Source of the DNA: Geothrix rubra
Lineage (GTDB): Bacteria; Acidobacteriota; Holophagae; Holophagales; Holophagaceae
Length of the DNA stretch: 64,000 bases
Assembly (NCBI RefSeq): GCF_030268065.1
Contig: NZ_BSDD01000002.1
Coordinates: 558,001-622,000 of the forward strand
Direction of reading: 5' to 3'
The position numbers were made by a program, and so were the translations under genes. How positions within the stretch are numbered: position 1 is the first letter of the stretch; every line of letters begins with the position of its first letter. Below the pieces are notes generated by a model. It was not told the DNA's origin and made no database searches. It saw only the letters and a list, made by a program, of their open reading frames with translations. Below, piece after piece: positions 26,150 through 35,008 of the stretch.

Positions 26150-26835
26150 CAGAGGCCTCCGAAGCGGCGTTCCCGCTGGGCGTAGTCCTCCAGGGCCTCC
26201 CGCAGCTGGACCGGACCGAAGTCGGGCCAGAGGCAGTCGGTCATGTGGAACTCGGCGTAGGCGGACTGCCAGAGCAGGAAGTTGGAAATGCGGTGCTCCC
26301 CGCTGGTGCGGATGAGCAGGTCCACGTCCGGCACCCCGGCGGTCCAGAGGCGGGCGGCCAGGGCCCCCTCGTCCACCTGGTCGGCCTTCAGGCCATCCGC
26401 CACGCAGCGCCGGGCGGCCTGGACCAGTTCCAGGCGGCTGCCGTAGTTCACGGCCAGGTGGAAGGTCATGCCCGTGTGGCTGGCGGTGGCGGCCTCGAGC
26501 CGCCGGATGTCCTCGCGGATGCCGGCGGGCATGCCCTCCAGGGACCCCAGGTGGTGGAAGCGGATCCCCTTCTGGGCCAGCTTGGAGACGAACATCCGCA
26601 GGTACATGCGGAGGAGCGCCATGAGGGCCCCCACCTCGAGGGCGGGACGCTTCCAGTTCTCCGTGGAGAAGGCGTAGAGGCTCAGGTGGCCGATGCCGGC
26701 GTCCGAGGCGGCCTCGAGGATGCGCTCCACGGCCTGCACCCCGGCCTTGTGCCCCTTGATCCGGGGCCAGCCCCGCTGGGCCGCCCACCGGCCGTTGCCG
26801 TCCATGATGATGGCCACATGGGTCGGGATGCTCAT
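26149..26835 (-). CDS. uppS: Undecaprenyl diphosphate synthase
   Basis: A 228-residue cis-prenyltransferase that condenses IPP onto farnesyl diphosphate to make the C55 lipid carrier for peptidoglycan and other envelope glycans. Diagnostic motifs are VAIIMDGNGRWA at the N-terminus, GHKAGV, LYAFSTENWKRP, and the C-terminal DLLIRTSGEHRISNFLLWQ. All are intact. Its upstream region is unusual: a near-copy of its first ten codons occurs 320 bp further upstream, beyond a tandem repeat array (see the repeat entries). It is the first gene of the lipid/isoprenoid operon. Confidence 0.96.
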   Translation of the reverse strand: MSIPTHVAIIMDGNGRWAAQRGWPRIKGHKAGVQAVERILEAASDAGIGHLSLYAFSTENWKRPALEVGALMALLRMYLRMFVSKLAQKGIRFHHLGSLEGMPAGIREDIRRLEAATASHTGMTFHLAVNYGSRLELVQAARRCVADGLKADQVDEGALAARLWTAGVPDVDLLIRTSGEHRISNFLLWQSAYAEFHMTDCLWPDFGPVQLREALEDYAQRERRFGGL

Positions 26836-26871
26836 CGTGGGCCTAACAGGCGGAAAGGGAGGTGTGCCCCC

Positions 26872-27123
26872 CGTGGCCGGCCTCGCGTATCCCCGCAGGG
26901 GATACCGAGAGGATGAGGGCCGGGGAGGTCGACGCTGTCATCGCGGGCTCCAGGTGCCCATGGCAGAAGGCCGTTCCGCGTGGCCGGCCTCGCGCATCCC
27001 CGCAGGGGATACCGAGAGGATGAGGGCCGGGGAGGTCGACGCTGTCATCGCGGGCTCCAGGTGCCCATGGCAGAAGGCCGTTCCGCGTGGCCGGCCTCGC
27101 GTATCCCCGTAGGGGATACCGAG
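26872..27123. repeat. 107-bp tandem repeats in the uppS leader (2 full + 1 partial)
   Basis: Unit 1 is 26872-26978, unit 2 is 26979-27085, and a partial unit 3 is 27086-27123. Units 1 and 2 are almost identical; the main visible difference is T to C near 26889/26996. Each begins with a strong hairpin: an 8-bp stem around a 3-base loop (GTATCCCC / GGGGATAC), extended by CTCG/CGAG, with GGCCGG/CCGGCC flanks further out. Unit length is not a multiple of three, so no frame stays open through the array as one protein. The array lies between the true uppS start and a duplicate of its 5' end. Nothing else is visible in the gap 26836-27279 apart from promoter-like hexamers. Confidence 0.9.
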
Positions 27124-27155
27124 ATGATGATGGCCACGTGGGTCGGAATGCTCAC
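27050..27155 (-). other. Duplicated 5' end of uppS: decoy start / possible upstream ORF
   Basis: Bases 27124-27154 repeat uppS bases 26804-26834 with 29 of 31 identical. On the minus strand they read a GTG-started peptide that begins MSIPTHVAIII, versus MSIPTHVAIIM in UppS. The frame then leaves the homology, runs through the partial repeat into unit 2, and stops after about 35 codons near 27050. A TAGCAT -10-like hexamer (27191 to 27186, minus strand) lies 30 bp upstream. This would be the original uppS promoter if the array arose by duplication between promoter and gene. Confidence 0.6.
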
Positions 27156-27185
27156 GGACGCGGGTCCCCGGAAGTGAAAAAGGTC

Positions 27186-27191
27186 ATGCTA
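27186..27191 (-). promoter_or_regulatory. Candidate uppS operon -10 element
   Basis: TAGCAT followed by GACC on the minus strand, the same form as TAGAAT-GACC before tRNA-Arg. Transcription from here would yield an approximately 345-nt leader containing the decoy start and all 107-bp repeats before uppS. Confidence 0.4.
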
Positions 27192-27244
27192 TCACGGGGG
27201 TTGCCGACGAGACGGGGAGGGGCTGGACCCGGAAGCCCCCGTGC

Positions 27245-27250
27245 TAGGCT
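27245..27250 (+). promoter_or_regulatory. -10 element for the MglA-kinase gene
   Basis: TAGGCT in TGCTAGGCT (an extended -10 form) lies 29 bp before the ATG at 27280. No obvious -35 is present. Confidence 0.4.
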
Positions 27251-27279
27251 TGTTCCCACCCATTTCCCGGCGACCGCCC

Positions 27280-29658
27280 ATGGTTCAGTTCAATACGCGT
27301 GCCAATGAGATCCTGCTCAAGCTGGTCTACTACGGCCCGGGTCTGTCCGGAAAGACGACGAACTTGCAGTCCCTGCACGCCATGTGCACGGACACCCAGC
27401 GGGGCGAGCTGTTCTCCGTGAACACCCAGGAGGACCGGACCCTCTTCTTCGACCTGCTGCCCATCAACCTGGGCTACATCTACGGCAATGCCATCCACCT
27501 GCAGATCTATACCGTGCCGGGCCAGGTGCAGTACGACGCCAGCCGCCGGGTGGTGCTGGGGGGGGCCGACGGCGTGGTGTTCGTGGCGGATTCCGCCGAA
27601 GCCAAGATGCAGGAGAACGTCGATTCGCTGTCGAACCTCTACCACAACCTCAACGCGAACCGCCTGAACATCAAGCAGATCCCCTTCGTCATCCAGTACA
27701 ACAAGCGGGACCTGCCCGACGCCATGGCCGTGGGCGTCATGAACCGCCGCCTGAACTTCCGCAGCGTCCCCTATTTCGAGTCGGTGGCCAACCGGGGCAC
27801 CGGCGTGCTGGAGACCTTCCTGGCCATCACCCGGGAGACGGTGGGCTACACCTTCAAGAAGTACCACCTGGACAAGAAGATCAAGGACTTCGACGAGATG
27901 CTCAACCTCATCGAGTCCAACGTGCGCTCCAACCTCCGGGAGCTGCCGCCCCAGCCGGAGCAGGCTTCCGCCCCGTCCTCCGAGGCCACCGTGCTGCGCC
28001 ACAGCAACGTGAGCGTGGCGGACCTGGTGCCGGGCAAGGTGGCGGACGCCCAGGAGCTGCTGGAGGATGCGCTCAAGTCGAACATGGAGACCGCCCGGCT
28101 CTACTCGGAGCTGAAGCAGGCCAAGGAGAGCCTGGAGAAGAAGAACGAGGAGATGAGCCAGCTCTACACCCAGCTGGACCGGGCCAACCAGGACAACCTG
28201 AAGACCCGGAAGTACCTCGAGGGGCTCGTCCAGAACATGGGGGAAGCCGTCATCTCCTTCACCGCCGACGGCAAGATCCTCACCTGGAACGCTGCGGCGG
28301 AACGCATCTTCGGCTACACCCGCCCCGAGATCGTGGGCCGCAACATGGCCCAGCTCTCGCCGGACCGCCTCCTGTCGGAGCTGGAGGTGGCCCTCCAGCA
28401 GGTGGGCCGGGGCCAGGTCGTGCGCGACATGGAGACCACCCGGCTGCGCAAGGGGGGCGTGGCCTTCCCGGCCAGCGTCACCTATGCGCCCGTGCGGGGC
28501 GGGGACGACCGCGTGCTGGCCTACTCCGCCCTGGTGCGCGACCTGGGCGAGAAGAAGGCCCTGGAGGAGCGCCTGGTGCACTCCCAGAAGCACGAGGCCC
28601 TGGGGCGCCTGGTGCCGGCCCTCTTCCACGAGGCCGCGAACCGGCTGACGCCCGTGCTCCTGGAATCCCGGCTGATCGCCGAATCCGCCCTGGATCCCCA
28701 CCAGGCCGGGCAGGCGGAGCGCCTGGTGCGCGCGGTGGAATCCGTGCAGGCCCTGCTGCTGCCGCTCCAGACGGTCCTGAACCCGCCGGCCCCCCACCGG
28801 GGGGCGGTCCAGCTGAACGAGGTGATCCAGGAGGCCGCCCGGTTCGCGGAACTCAAGGCCCAGCGCATGGGGGCCAACCTGGAGCTGAACCTCGAGGAGG
28901 GCCTGCCCGAGGCCTCGCTGGACCGGGCCCTCCTCTTCCAGGCCCTCACCAACCTCTTCCTGAACGGCCTCCAGTCGGTCTCCCTGAGCCCCGTGAAGCG
29001 GGTGCGGGTGGCCAGCCGTCGCGTGGGGGACAGCCTCCAGGTGGTGGTCCAGGACTCCGGCCCGGCCCTCCAGGAGGGGCAGCTGGCGGGGCTCTTCGAC
29101 CCGGCCTCGGCCACGTCCACGGAGGGCCTGGCCCTGCCCGTGGCTGAGACCATCGCCCGCCAGCACGGCGGACGGCTCACGGTCCGCAGCCAGGACGGCC
29201 TGGGGAACGCCTTCCTGCTGGAACTGCCCGCGGTCCCGGTGCCCGCGGCCGCCCCGGTCCCGGCCGCGGGGCTCGGCGGGCGCAAGGCCCTCGTCGTGGA
29301 CGACGAGAGCTTCCTGCTGGAGTGCCTGGTGGACGCCCTGACCGCCTGGGGCGTGGAGGCCGTCGCCTGCACCCAGGGCGAGGAGGCCGTGCGCCACCTG
29401 GAGCAGTCCGACGCGTTCGACTTCATCGTCTCCGACATCCGCATGCCCGGGCTCTCCGGGATGGACCTCTTCGATTGGCTGAAGGCGAACCGGACAGGGA
29501 TGACGCGACGCATCCTCTTCACCACCGGCGATGCCTTCGACGCGCAGACCCGGACCTTCCTCGAGACGAACGGCGTGCCGCACCTGGGTAAGCCTTTCGA
29601 TCTACGCCAGCTCAAGCAGAGTCTCGAATCGCTGGTAGAGACTCCGATCGAGGCGTGA
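27280..29658 (+). CDS. MglA-type GTPase fused to PAS hybrid histidine kinase
   Basis: A 792-residue multidomain protein. Residues 1-195 are an MglA-family small GTPase: P-loop GPGLSGKTTN (19-28), the DRTLFFDLLP switch region, the G3-equivalent TVPGQVQYDASRR, and G4 QYNKRDLPD. A coiled-coil linker (about 260-310) leads to one PAS domain (about 312-425), then a dimerisation helix with His450 in ALFHEAANRLTPVL. The ATPase domain has an N-box (LTNLFLNGLQSV) but eroded glycine boxes (VQDSGPAL, TSTEGLALP). A C-terminal receiver follows, with VVDDES, Asp719 in FIVSDIRMPG and Lys in LGKPF. MglA normally sets cell polarity with MglB, and no MglB is nearby. The fusion implies GTP-state control of a phosphorelay. 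Confidence 0.93.
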   Translation: MVQFNTRANEILLKLVYYGPGLSGKTTNLQSLHAMCTDTQRGELFSVNTQEDRTLFFDLLPINLGYIYGNAIHLQIYTVPGQVQYDASRRVVLGGADGVVFVADSAEAKMQENVDSLSNLYHNLNANRLNIKQIPFVIQYNKRDLPDAMAVGVMNRRLNFRSVPYFESVANRGTGVLETFLAITRETVGYTFKKYHLDKKIKDFDEMLNLIESNVRSNLRELPPQPEQASAPSSEATVLRHSNVSVADLVPGKVADAQELLEDALKSNMETARLYSELKQAKESLEKKNEEMSQLYTQLDRANQDNLKTRKYLEGLVQNMGEAVISFTADGKILTWNAAAERIFGYTRPEIVGRNMAQLSPDRLLSELEVALQQVGRGQVVRDMETTRLRKGGVAFPASVTYAPVRGGDDRVLAYSALVRDLGEKKALEERLVHSQKHEALGRLVPALFHEAANRLTPVLLESRLIAESALDPHQAGQAERLVRAVESVQALLLPLQTVLNPPAPHRGAVQLNEVIQEAARFAELKAQRMGANLELNLEEGLPEASLDRALLFQALTNLFLNGLQSVSLSPVKRVRVASRRVGDSLQVVVQDSGPALQEGQLAGLFDPASATSTEGLALPVAETIARQHGGRLTVRSQDGLGNAFLLELPAVPVPAAAPVPAAGLGGRKALVVDDESFLLECLVDALTAWGVEAVACTQGEEAVRHLEQSDAFDFIVSDIRMPGLSGMDLFDWLKANRTGMTRRILFTTGDAFDAQTRTFLETNGVPHLGKPFDLRQLKQSLESLVETPIEA

Positions 29659-29673
29659 CGCCCGGCCTTGGGG

Positions 29674-29679
29674 CATAAT
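29674..29679 (+). promoter_or_regulatory. -10 element for the secreted orphan gene
   Basis: CATAAT matches the -10 consensus at five of six positions, 43 bp before the ATG at 29723. A full AGGAGG ribosome site (29711-29716) fixes that start. Confidence 0.4.
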
Positions 29680-29722
29680 GAGGGGCTTCCACAACAGCCC
29701 GTCATCTCCGAGGAGGAGCGTT

Positions 29723-30916
29723 ATGCAGCGCAGCTGGGTCATGGCACTCATCGTCGGGTCGGGGCTCCTCGCCCAGACCCCTCCCCCGGAACCGCCTCCC
29801 GCCCCCGCCCCCGTGGCCCCGGAGGCCAAACCCCAGGCGCTCAAGCCCGAGCCCGCGGTGAAACCGGAGGCCCAGGCCCCCGCCGCCGAGGCCCAGGCGC
29901 CCGCGCCGGAGGTGAAGACCGCCGCGCCGGAGGCGAAGCCCTTCGACCAGTGGCGCCCCACCCAGCGCAAGTACGCCTACGACCTGGACCGCGCGGCCCT
30001 GGCCGCCCACGAGCTGGGCTACTACCGCAGCCATCCCCGGGCCGTCGAGGTCCGCGACGCCCTCGAGGCGCTGGTGGGCACGAAGGAGGCCCTGCCGGAC
30101 AAGGCCAAGGAGGGACTCGCCCCCGTGGAGGCCTACCTGGCGGCCTTCTATGCCAATCAGGGTCCCTATGGCGCCGACGGGAAGAAGGTCCTGATGGAGG
30201 GCAACTGGAAGGGCCTGCGCTCCCTGGCCCTGGCGGCCACCAAGGCCGGAACCCGCACCGGGGATGCCGCCACCAAGGGACTGGAGGGCCGGCTGGCGCG
30301 GGTGCGCGGCCTCCTCTTCGATCCCAAGGTGGATGCCGCGGCGCCCACCTGGGCCGAGCCCGAGGCCGCCAAGGGCAAGAAGGCCCGGAAGGCCAAGGCC
30401 CCCAAGGCCCCCGAGGGCTTCCACGAGCAGAAGGCCGTCCTGGCGTTCTGGGTGACACAGGCCATGCACTATGTGGAGGACACCCCCCAGGAAGTGGTGG
30501 TCAAGGGCGAGAAGAAGATGCGGCTGCTGCCTGATCCCGGGCCGACCAAGGCCCTCGGCGGCCTGGTCACCTGGCTGGACCGCGACGACCTCGAGGTGCT
30601 CCGCGATCCGGGCATGGGGTGGCTGGACCTGCGCCGCCTGGTCCCCTCGGCCGGAGCCGACCAGGGCCGCCTGGGCTTCGGCCTGCTGGACCATGCCGCC
30701 GACATCGCGGCGGCCAAGGCCCCCGAGGGCGCCCCCGCGGCCCTGCCCCTGCTGCCCGGGATGCAGCCCGTCATGGGCGAGAGCAAGTTCAGCAAGGGCG
30801 ACGAGAAGCGCGCCATCCTGGCCGACGTGAAGCTGCTGCCCCCCGCCGCCACACTCCCCGAACAGATGGCGGCCTTCGGGAAGCTGGGCCGGAGCCGCGG
30901 GTTCGAGGTGAAGTGA
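29723..30916 (+). CDS. Secreted Pro/Ala-rich protein of unknown function
   Basis: A 397-residue exported protein that I do not recognise. A short signal peptide (MQRSWVMALIVGSGLLAQ) is followed by about 50 residues of Pro/Ala/Glu repeats (a flexible or wall-spanning linker). A mostly helical, charged domain begins near FDQWRPTQRKYAYDLDRA. Within it, AYLAAFYANQGPYGADGKKVLM and AVLAFWVTQAMHYVEDTP look like conserved cores; the first is faintly reminiscent of M49-type peptidases but no HExxxH is present. A Lys/Ala-rich patch lies near residue 215. It is followed by a strong bidirectional terminator. Confidence 0.75.
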   Translation: MQRSWVMALIVGSGLLAQTPPPEPPPAPAPVAPEAKPQALKPEPAVKPEAQAPAAEAQAPAPEVKTAAPEAKPFDQWRPTQRKYAYDLDRAALAAHELGYYRSHPRAVEVRDALEALVGTKEALPDKAKEGLAPVEAYLAAFYANQGPYGADGKKVLMEGNWKGLRSLALAATKAGTRTGDAATKGLEGRLARVRGLLFDPKVDAAAPTWAEPEAAKGKKARKAKAPKAPEGFHEQKAVLAFWVTQAMHYVEDTPQEVVVKGEKKMRLLPDPGPTKALGGLVTWLDRDDLEVLRDPGMGWLDLRRLVPSAGADQGRLGFGLLDHAADIAAAKAPEGAPAALPLLPGMQPVMGESKFSKGDEKRAILADVKLLPPAATLPEQMAAFGKLGRSRGFEVK

Positions 30917-30932
30917 GCCGGATCCGGAGGAC

Positions 30933-30962
30933 GAGAAGGGGGCGCCGCGGCGCCCCCTTCTC
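30933..30962. terminator. Bidirectional hairpin terminator
   Basis: A perfect 14-bp stem (30933-30946 with 30949-30962) and 2-base loop separate two converging genes: the secreted orphan and the OmpR-type regulator. A short T-run (CGTTT) follows on the plus side. The stem begins 4 bp upstream of the regulator's stop on the other strand. Confidence 0.8.
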
Positions 30963-30965
30963 CGT

Positions 30966-31685
30966 TTAGTCCTCGCCGCGCCGCTGCTTGCCCTCGGGAT
31001 CGAACTGGTAGCCGACGCTGCGGATCGTGTGGACCCAGCGCGGGTGGTGGGGGTCCTCCTCGATGGCGCGGCGGATGCGGACGATGAAGTTGTCCACGGT
31101 GCGGCTGGTGGGGTAGGCGTCCTCGCCCCAGACCTTGTCGAGGATGTCCGCGCGGCTCACCACCTGGCCCGGCCGCTCCACCAGCAGCTTGAGGATCATG
31201 CACTCCTTCACGCCCAGCTGGAACGGGCCCGTGGGACCCTCGCCGCAGAAGTTGTCGAAGTCCACCCAGTTGGTCCCGAACTTCTGGCGGCTGCCCATGT
31301 CGCGGTTCTTGTACCAGGCCTCGCGCCGGAGGATGGCCCGCACGCGGAGCAGCAGCTCGCGCACCTGGAAGGGCTTGCCCAGGTAGTCGTCCCCGCCGGT
31401 CTCGAAGCCGTGGACGCGGTCGTCCTCGGTGTTCTTGGCCGTGAGGAAGAGGATGGGGGTGAAGTTCTTGGCCTCGCGCACCCGCTCGCAGACGCTGAAG
31501 CCGTCCATGCCGGGCAGCATCACGTCGAGGATCACCAGGTCGAAGGTCTCGGCGAGGATGCGCTTCAGGGCCTCGTCCCCCCGGGGGATCCAGGTGCAGG
31601 GGAGCCCCTCCAGTTCGAGGTTCAGCTTGATGCCCTCGGCCAGGCTGAGCTCGTCTTCCACCAGCAGGATCTTGGGTTCGGCCAT
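30966..31685 (-). CDS. OmpR/PhoB-type response regulator
   Basis: A 239-residue transcription regulator. The receiver domain (1-120) has ILLVEDELSL, the phospho-Asp in LVILDVMLPGMDG, Thr in ILFLTAKN and Lys in YLGKPFQ. A winged-helix DNA-binding domain (about 135-235) contains FQLGVKECMILKLLVERPG and the recognition region SRTVDNFIVRIRRAIEED ending in HTIRSVGYQF. No kinase is adjacent, so its partner is elsewhere. It is divergent from the GT2 gene. The two -10 hexamers are separated by one base, so they likely compete or are co-regulated by this protein. Confidence 0.94.
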   Translation of the reverse strand: MAEPKILLVEDELSLAEGIKLNLELEGLPCTWIPRGDEALKRILAETFDLVILDVMLPGMDGFSVCERVREAKNFTPILFLTAKNTEDDRVHGFETGGDDYLGKPFQVRELLLRVRAILRREAWYKNRDMGSRQKFGTNWVDFDNFCGEGPTGPFQLGVKECMILKLLVERPGQVVSRADILDKVWGEDAYPTSRTVDNFIVRIRRAIEEDPHHPRWVHTIRSVGYQFDPEGKQRRGED

Positions 31686-31708
31686 GGGGGCTCCGGGGAC
31701 TGGCTTCG

Positions 31709-31721
31709 ATCCTACTAGAAT
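31709..31721. promoter_or_regulatory. Back-to-back divergent -10 elements
   Basis: TAGGAT on the minus strand (31714 to 31709) serves the response regulator, 23 bp from its ATG. TAGAAT on the plus strand (31716-31721) serves the glycosyltransferase, 21 bp from its ATG. One base separates them, so each polymerase footprint covers the other start site. Confidence 0.5.
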
Positions 31722-31742
31722 GGCCCTGTGCCCGGAGTCGCC

Positions 31743-32693
31743 ATGGAGCCCTACCTCAGCATCGTCATCCCCATCTACAACGAGGAGGAGAACATCCCCG
31801 TCCTGTGGGAGCGGCTCTCGAAGGTGATGGCGGAGGCCTTCCCGGATCCCGCCAAGCCCTGGGAGATCGTGTTCACGGACGACGGCAGCCGGGACCGCAG
31901 CCTGGCGATGCTGGTGGAGATCGCGAAGGCCGAACCCCGGGTCAAGGTCGTGGAGTTCAACCGCAACTACGGCCAGCACAGCGCCATCTTCGGGGCCTTC
32001 GCCGAGGTGCGCGGCCGCATCGTCGTCACCCTCGACGCGGACCTGCAGAACCCGCCCGAGGAGATCCCCAAGCTGGTGGCCAAGGTGGAGGAGGGCTACG
32101 ACGTGGTGGGCGGCTGGCGCCAGGGCCGGCAGCAGAACGACAGCTTCTTCCGCACCATGCCGAGCAAGATCGTCAACGCCGTCACCCGGAAAACCACGGG
32201 GGTGAAGCTCCACGACTACGGCTGCATGCTCCGGGCCTACAGCCGCGAGGTGGTGGACGCCATGCTGCTGTGCAAGGAGCGGTCGAGCTTCATCCCCGCC
32301 CTGGCCAACAGCTTCGCCAAGCGCATCACGGAAGTGCCCGTGGCCCATGCGGAGCGGGCCGCCGGCGAGAGCAAGTACGGGCTCTGGAAGCTCATCAACC
32401 TCCAGTTCGACCTGCTCACCAGCTTCTCGCTGCTCCCCCTGCAGATGCTCTCCGTGGTCGGCGTCCTCATCGCCTTCCTGGGGTTCGCCCTCTTCGTGGG
32501 CCTGATGGCGTACCGGTTCCTCCACCCCGAGGGCACCGTGGGGGGCGTGTTCAGCCTCTTCGCCCTGCTCTTCTTCTTCGTGGGGGCCCAGTTCATCGCC
32601 TTCGGCCTGCTGGGCGAGTACATCGGCCGCATCTACCAGGAGGTGCGGGACCGGCCCCGGTACATGGTGAAGAAGGTCCACCAGTCCAAGTAG
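31743..32693 (+). CDS. Membrane-anchored family 2 glycosyltransferase (polyprenyl-phosphate type)
   Basis: A 316-residue GT2 enzyme of the DPM1/ArnC/GtrB class, which loads a sugar onto undecaprenyl phosphate at the inner membrane. The GT-A domain (1-225) shows LSIVIPIYNEEENIPVL, FTDDGSRDRS and the metal-binding TLDADLQNPPEEIP (DxD). Two C-terminal helices at about 232-255 and 265-290 anchor it (LLTSFSLLPLQMLSVVGVLI; LFALLFFFVGAQFIAFGLLG). The ATG at 31743, with GGAG 5 bases upstream, is preferred over a GTG at 31728. The UppS pathway in this window supplies its lipid acceptor. Confidence 0.93.
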   Translation: MEPYLSIVIPIYNEEENIPVLWERLSKVMAEAFPDPAKPWEIVFTDDGSRDRSLAMLVEIAKAEPRVKVVEFNRNYGQHSAIFGAFAEVRGRIVVTLDADLQNPPEEIPKLVAKVEEGYDVVGGWRQGRQQNDSFFRTMPSKIVNAVTRKTTGVKLHDYGCMLRAYSREVVDAMLLCKERSSFIPALANSFAKRITEVPVAHAERAAGESKYGLWKLINLQFDLLTSFSLLPLQMLSVVGVLIAFLGFALFVGLMAYRFLHPEGTVGGVFSLFALLFFFVGAQFIAFGLLGEYIGRIYQEVRDRPRYMVKKVHQSK

Positions 32694-32697
32694 CGGC

Positions 32698-32889
32698 CTA
32701 CTCCCCTGCCTCGTCTTCGCCGCTCCACCCCTCCCCTTCCTCCTGGGCGGGACGGTCGGGGATCGCGTAGCGCTCGCTGGCCCAGGCCCCCAGGTCCCGG
32801 GTCTGGCAGCGCTCCGAGCAGAAGGGCTTCCAGGGGTTTCCCTCCCAGGAGGTGGGGGTGCGGCAGAGGGGACAGGGGCGAACCATCAT
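32698..32889 (-). CDS. yacG: DNA gyrase inhibitor YacG
   Basis: A 63-residue zinc protein. The four-Cys site is complete: CPLC near the N-terminus and CSERCQ further on, with the family core [16 protein letters not shown] and [15 protein letters not shown]. YacG binds the GyrB C-terminus and blocks DNA binding. The acidic C-terminal tail ([14 protein letters not shown]) is typical. Two adjacent ATG codons are possible starts (32889 or 32886). Its stop lies 5 bp from that of the convergent glycosyltransferase. Confidence 0.92.
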   Translation of the reverse strand: MMVRPCPLCRTPTSWEGNPWKPFCSERCQTRDLGAWASERYAIPDRPAQEEGEGWSGEDEAGE

Positions 32890-32960
32890 GTTCCCAGCTT
32901 ATCCATGGAGGCATGGAAACAGGATGAGAAGAAAATATTAGTCAATTTTAGAAGATTCCA

Positions 32961-32988
32961 TTGACAGACCCGTCGCCTCCCCTACCAT
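32961..32988 (+). promoter_or_regulatory. dnaK promoter
   Basis: A perfect -35 (TTGACA, 32961-32966), a 16-bp spacer and TACCAT (32983-32988) as -10. This is the best-formed sigma-70-type promoter in the window. It follows an AT-rich stretch (32925-32960) that could act as an UP element. I saw no CIRCE element and no good HAIR repeat around it, so HspR control of dnaK itself is not supported here. Confidence 0.65.
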
Positions 32989-33042
32989 GGAGGATCGGGG
33001 CGACCCCCGCCCGGCACCGTCACCGGAACCTGGAGGCAAGAC

Positions 33043-34929
<1,887 letters not shown>

Positions 34930-34934
34930 TCCTT

Positions 34935-34974
34935 CCACAAAAAGGGGGAGCTCCTGGGCTCCCCCTTTTTGTGG
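34935..34974 (+). terminator. Intrinsic terminator after dnaK
   Basis: A 17-bp perfect stem (34935-34951 with 34958-34974) around a 6-base loop, containing five A on one side and five T on the other. It can work in both directions. It separates dnaK from dnaJ-hspR, so those genes need their own promoter. Confidence 0.9.
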
Positions 34975-34984
34975 CTAAAAGAAA

Positions 34985-35005
34985 TCTTAGTGTCCTAGAC
35001 TAAAG
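34985..35005 (+). promoter_or_regulatory. HAIR-like HspR operator upstream of dnaJ
   Basis: TCTTAGT-N7-ACTAAAG, ending 3 bp before the dnaJ ATG. The right half matches the known HAIR half-site (ACTCAAG) at six of seven positions and the 7-base spacing is identical; the left half is poorer. HspR is encoded immediately downstream of dnaJ, which makes autoregulation likely. The site occupies the place of a ribosome-binding site. Confidence 0.55.
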
Positions 35006-35008
35006 ACC

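Noticed and set aside
26872-27123. Possible CRISPR array (regular 107-bp spacing with hairpin)
   Set aside because: The whole 107-bp unit is repeated, with no unique spacers, only three copies, and no cas genes.
29678-29722. Upstream start for the secreted orphan at 29678
   Set aside because: The ATG at 29723 has a perfect AGGAGG at the right distance and begins the signal peptide.
32925-32960. CIRCE or HAIR operator upstream of dnaK
   Set aside because: The AT-rich stretch has no 9-bp inverted repeat with 9-bp spacing and no half-sites with 7-bp spacing.
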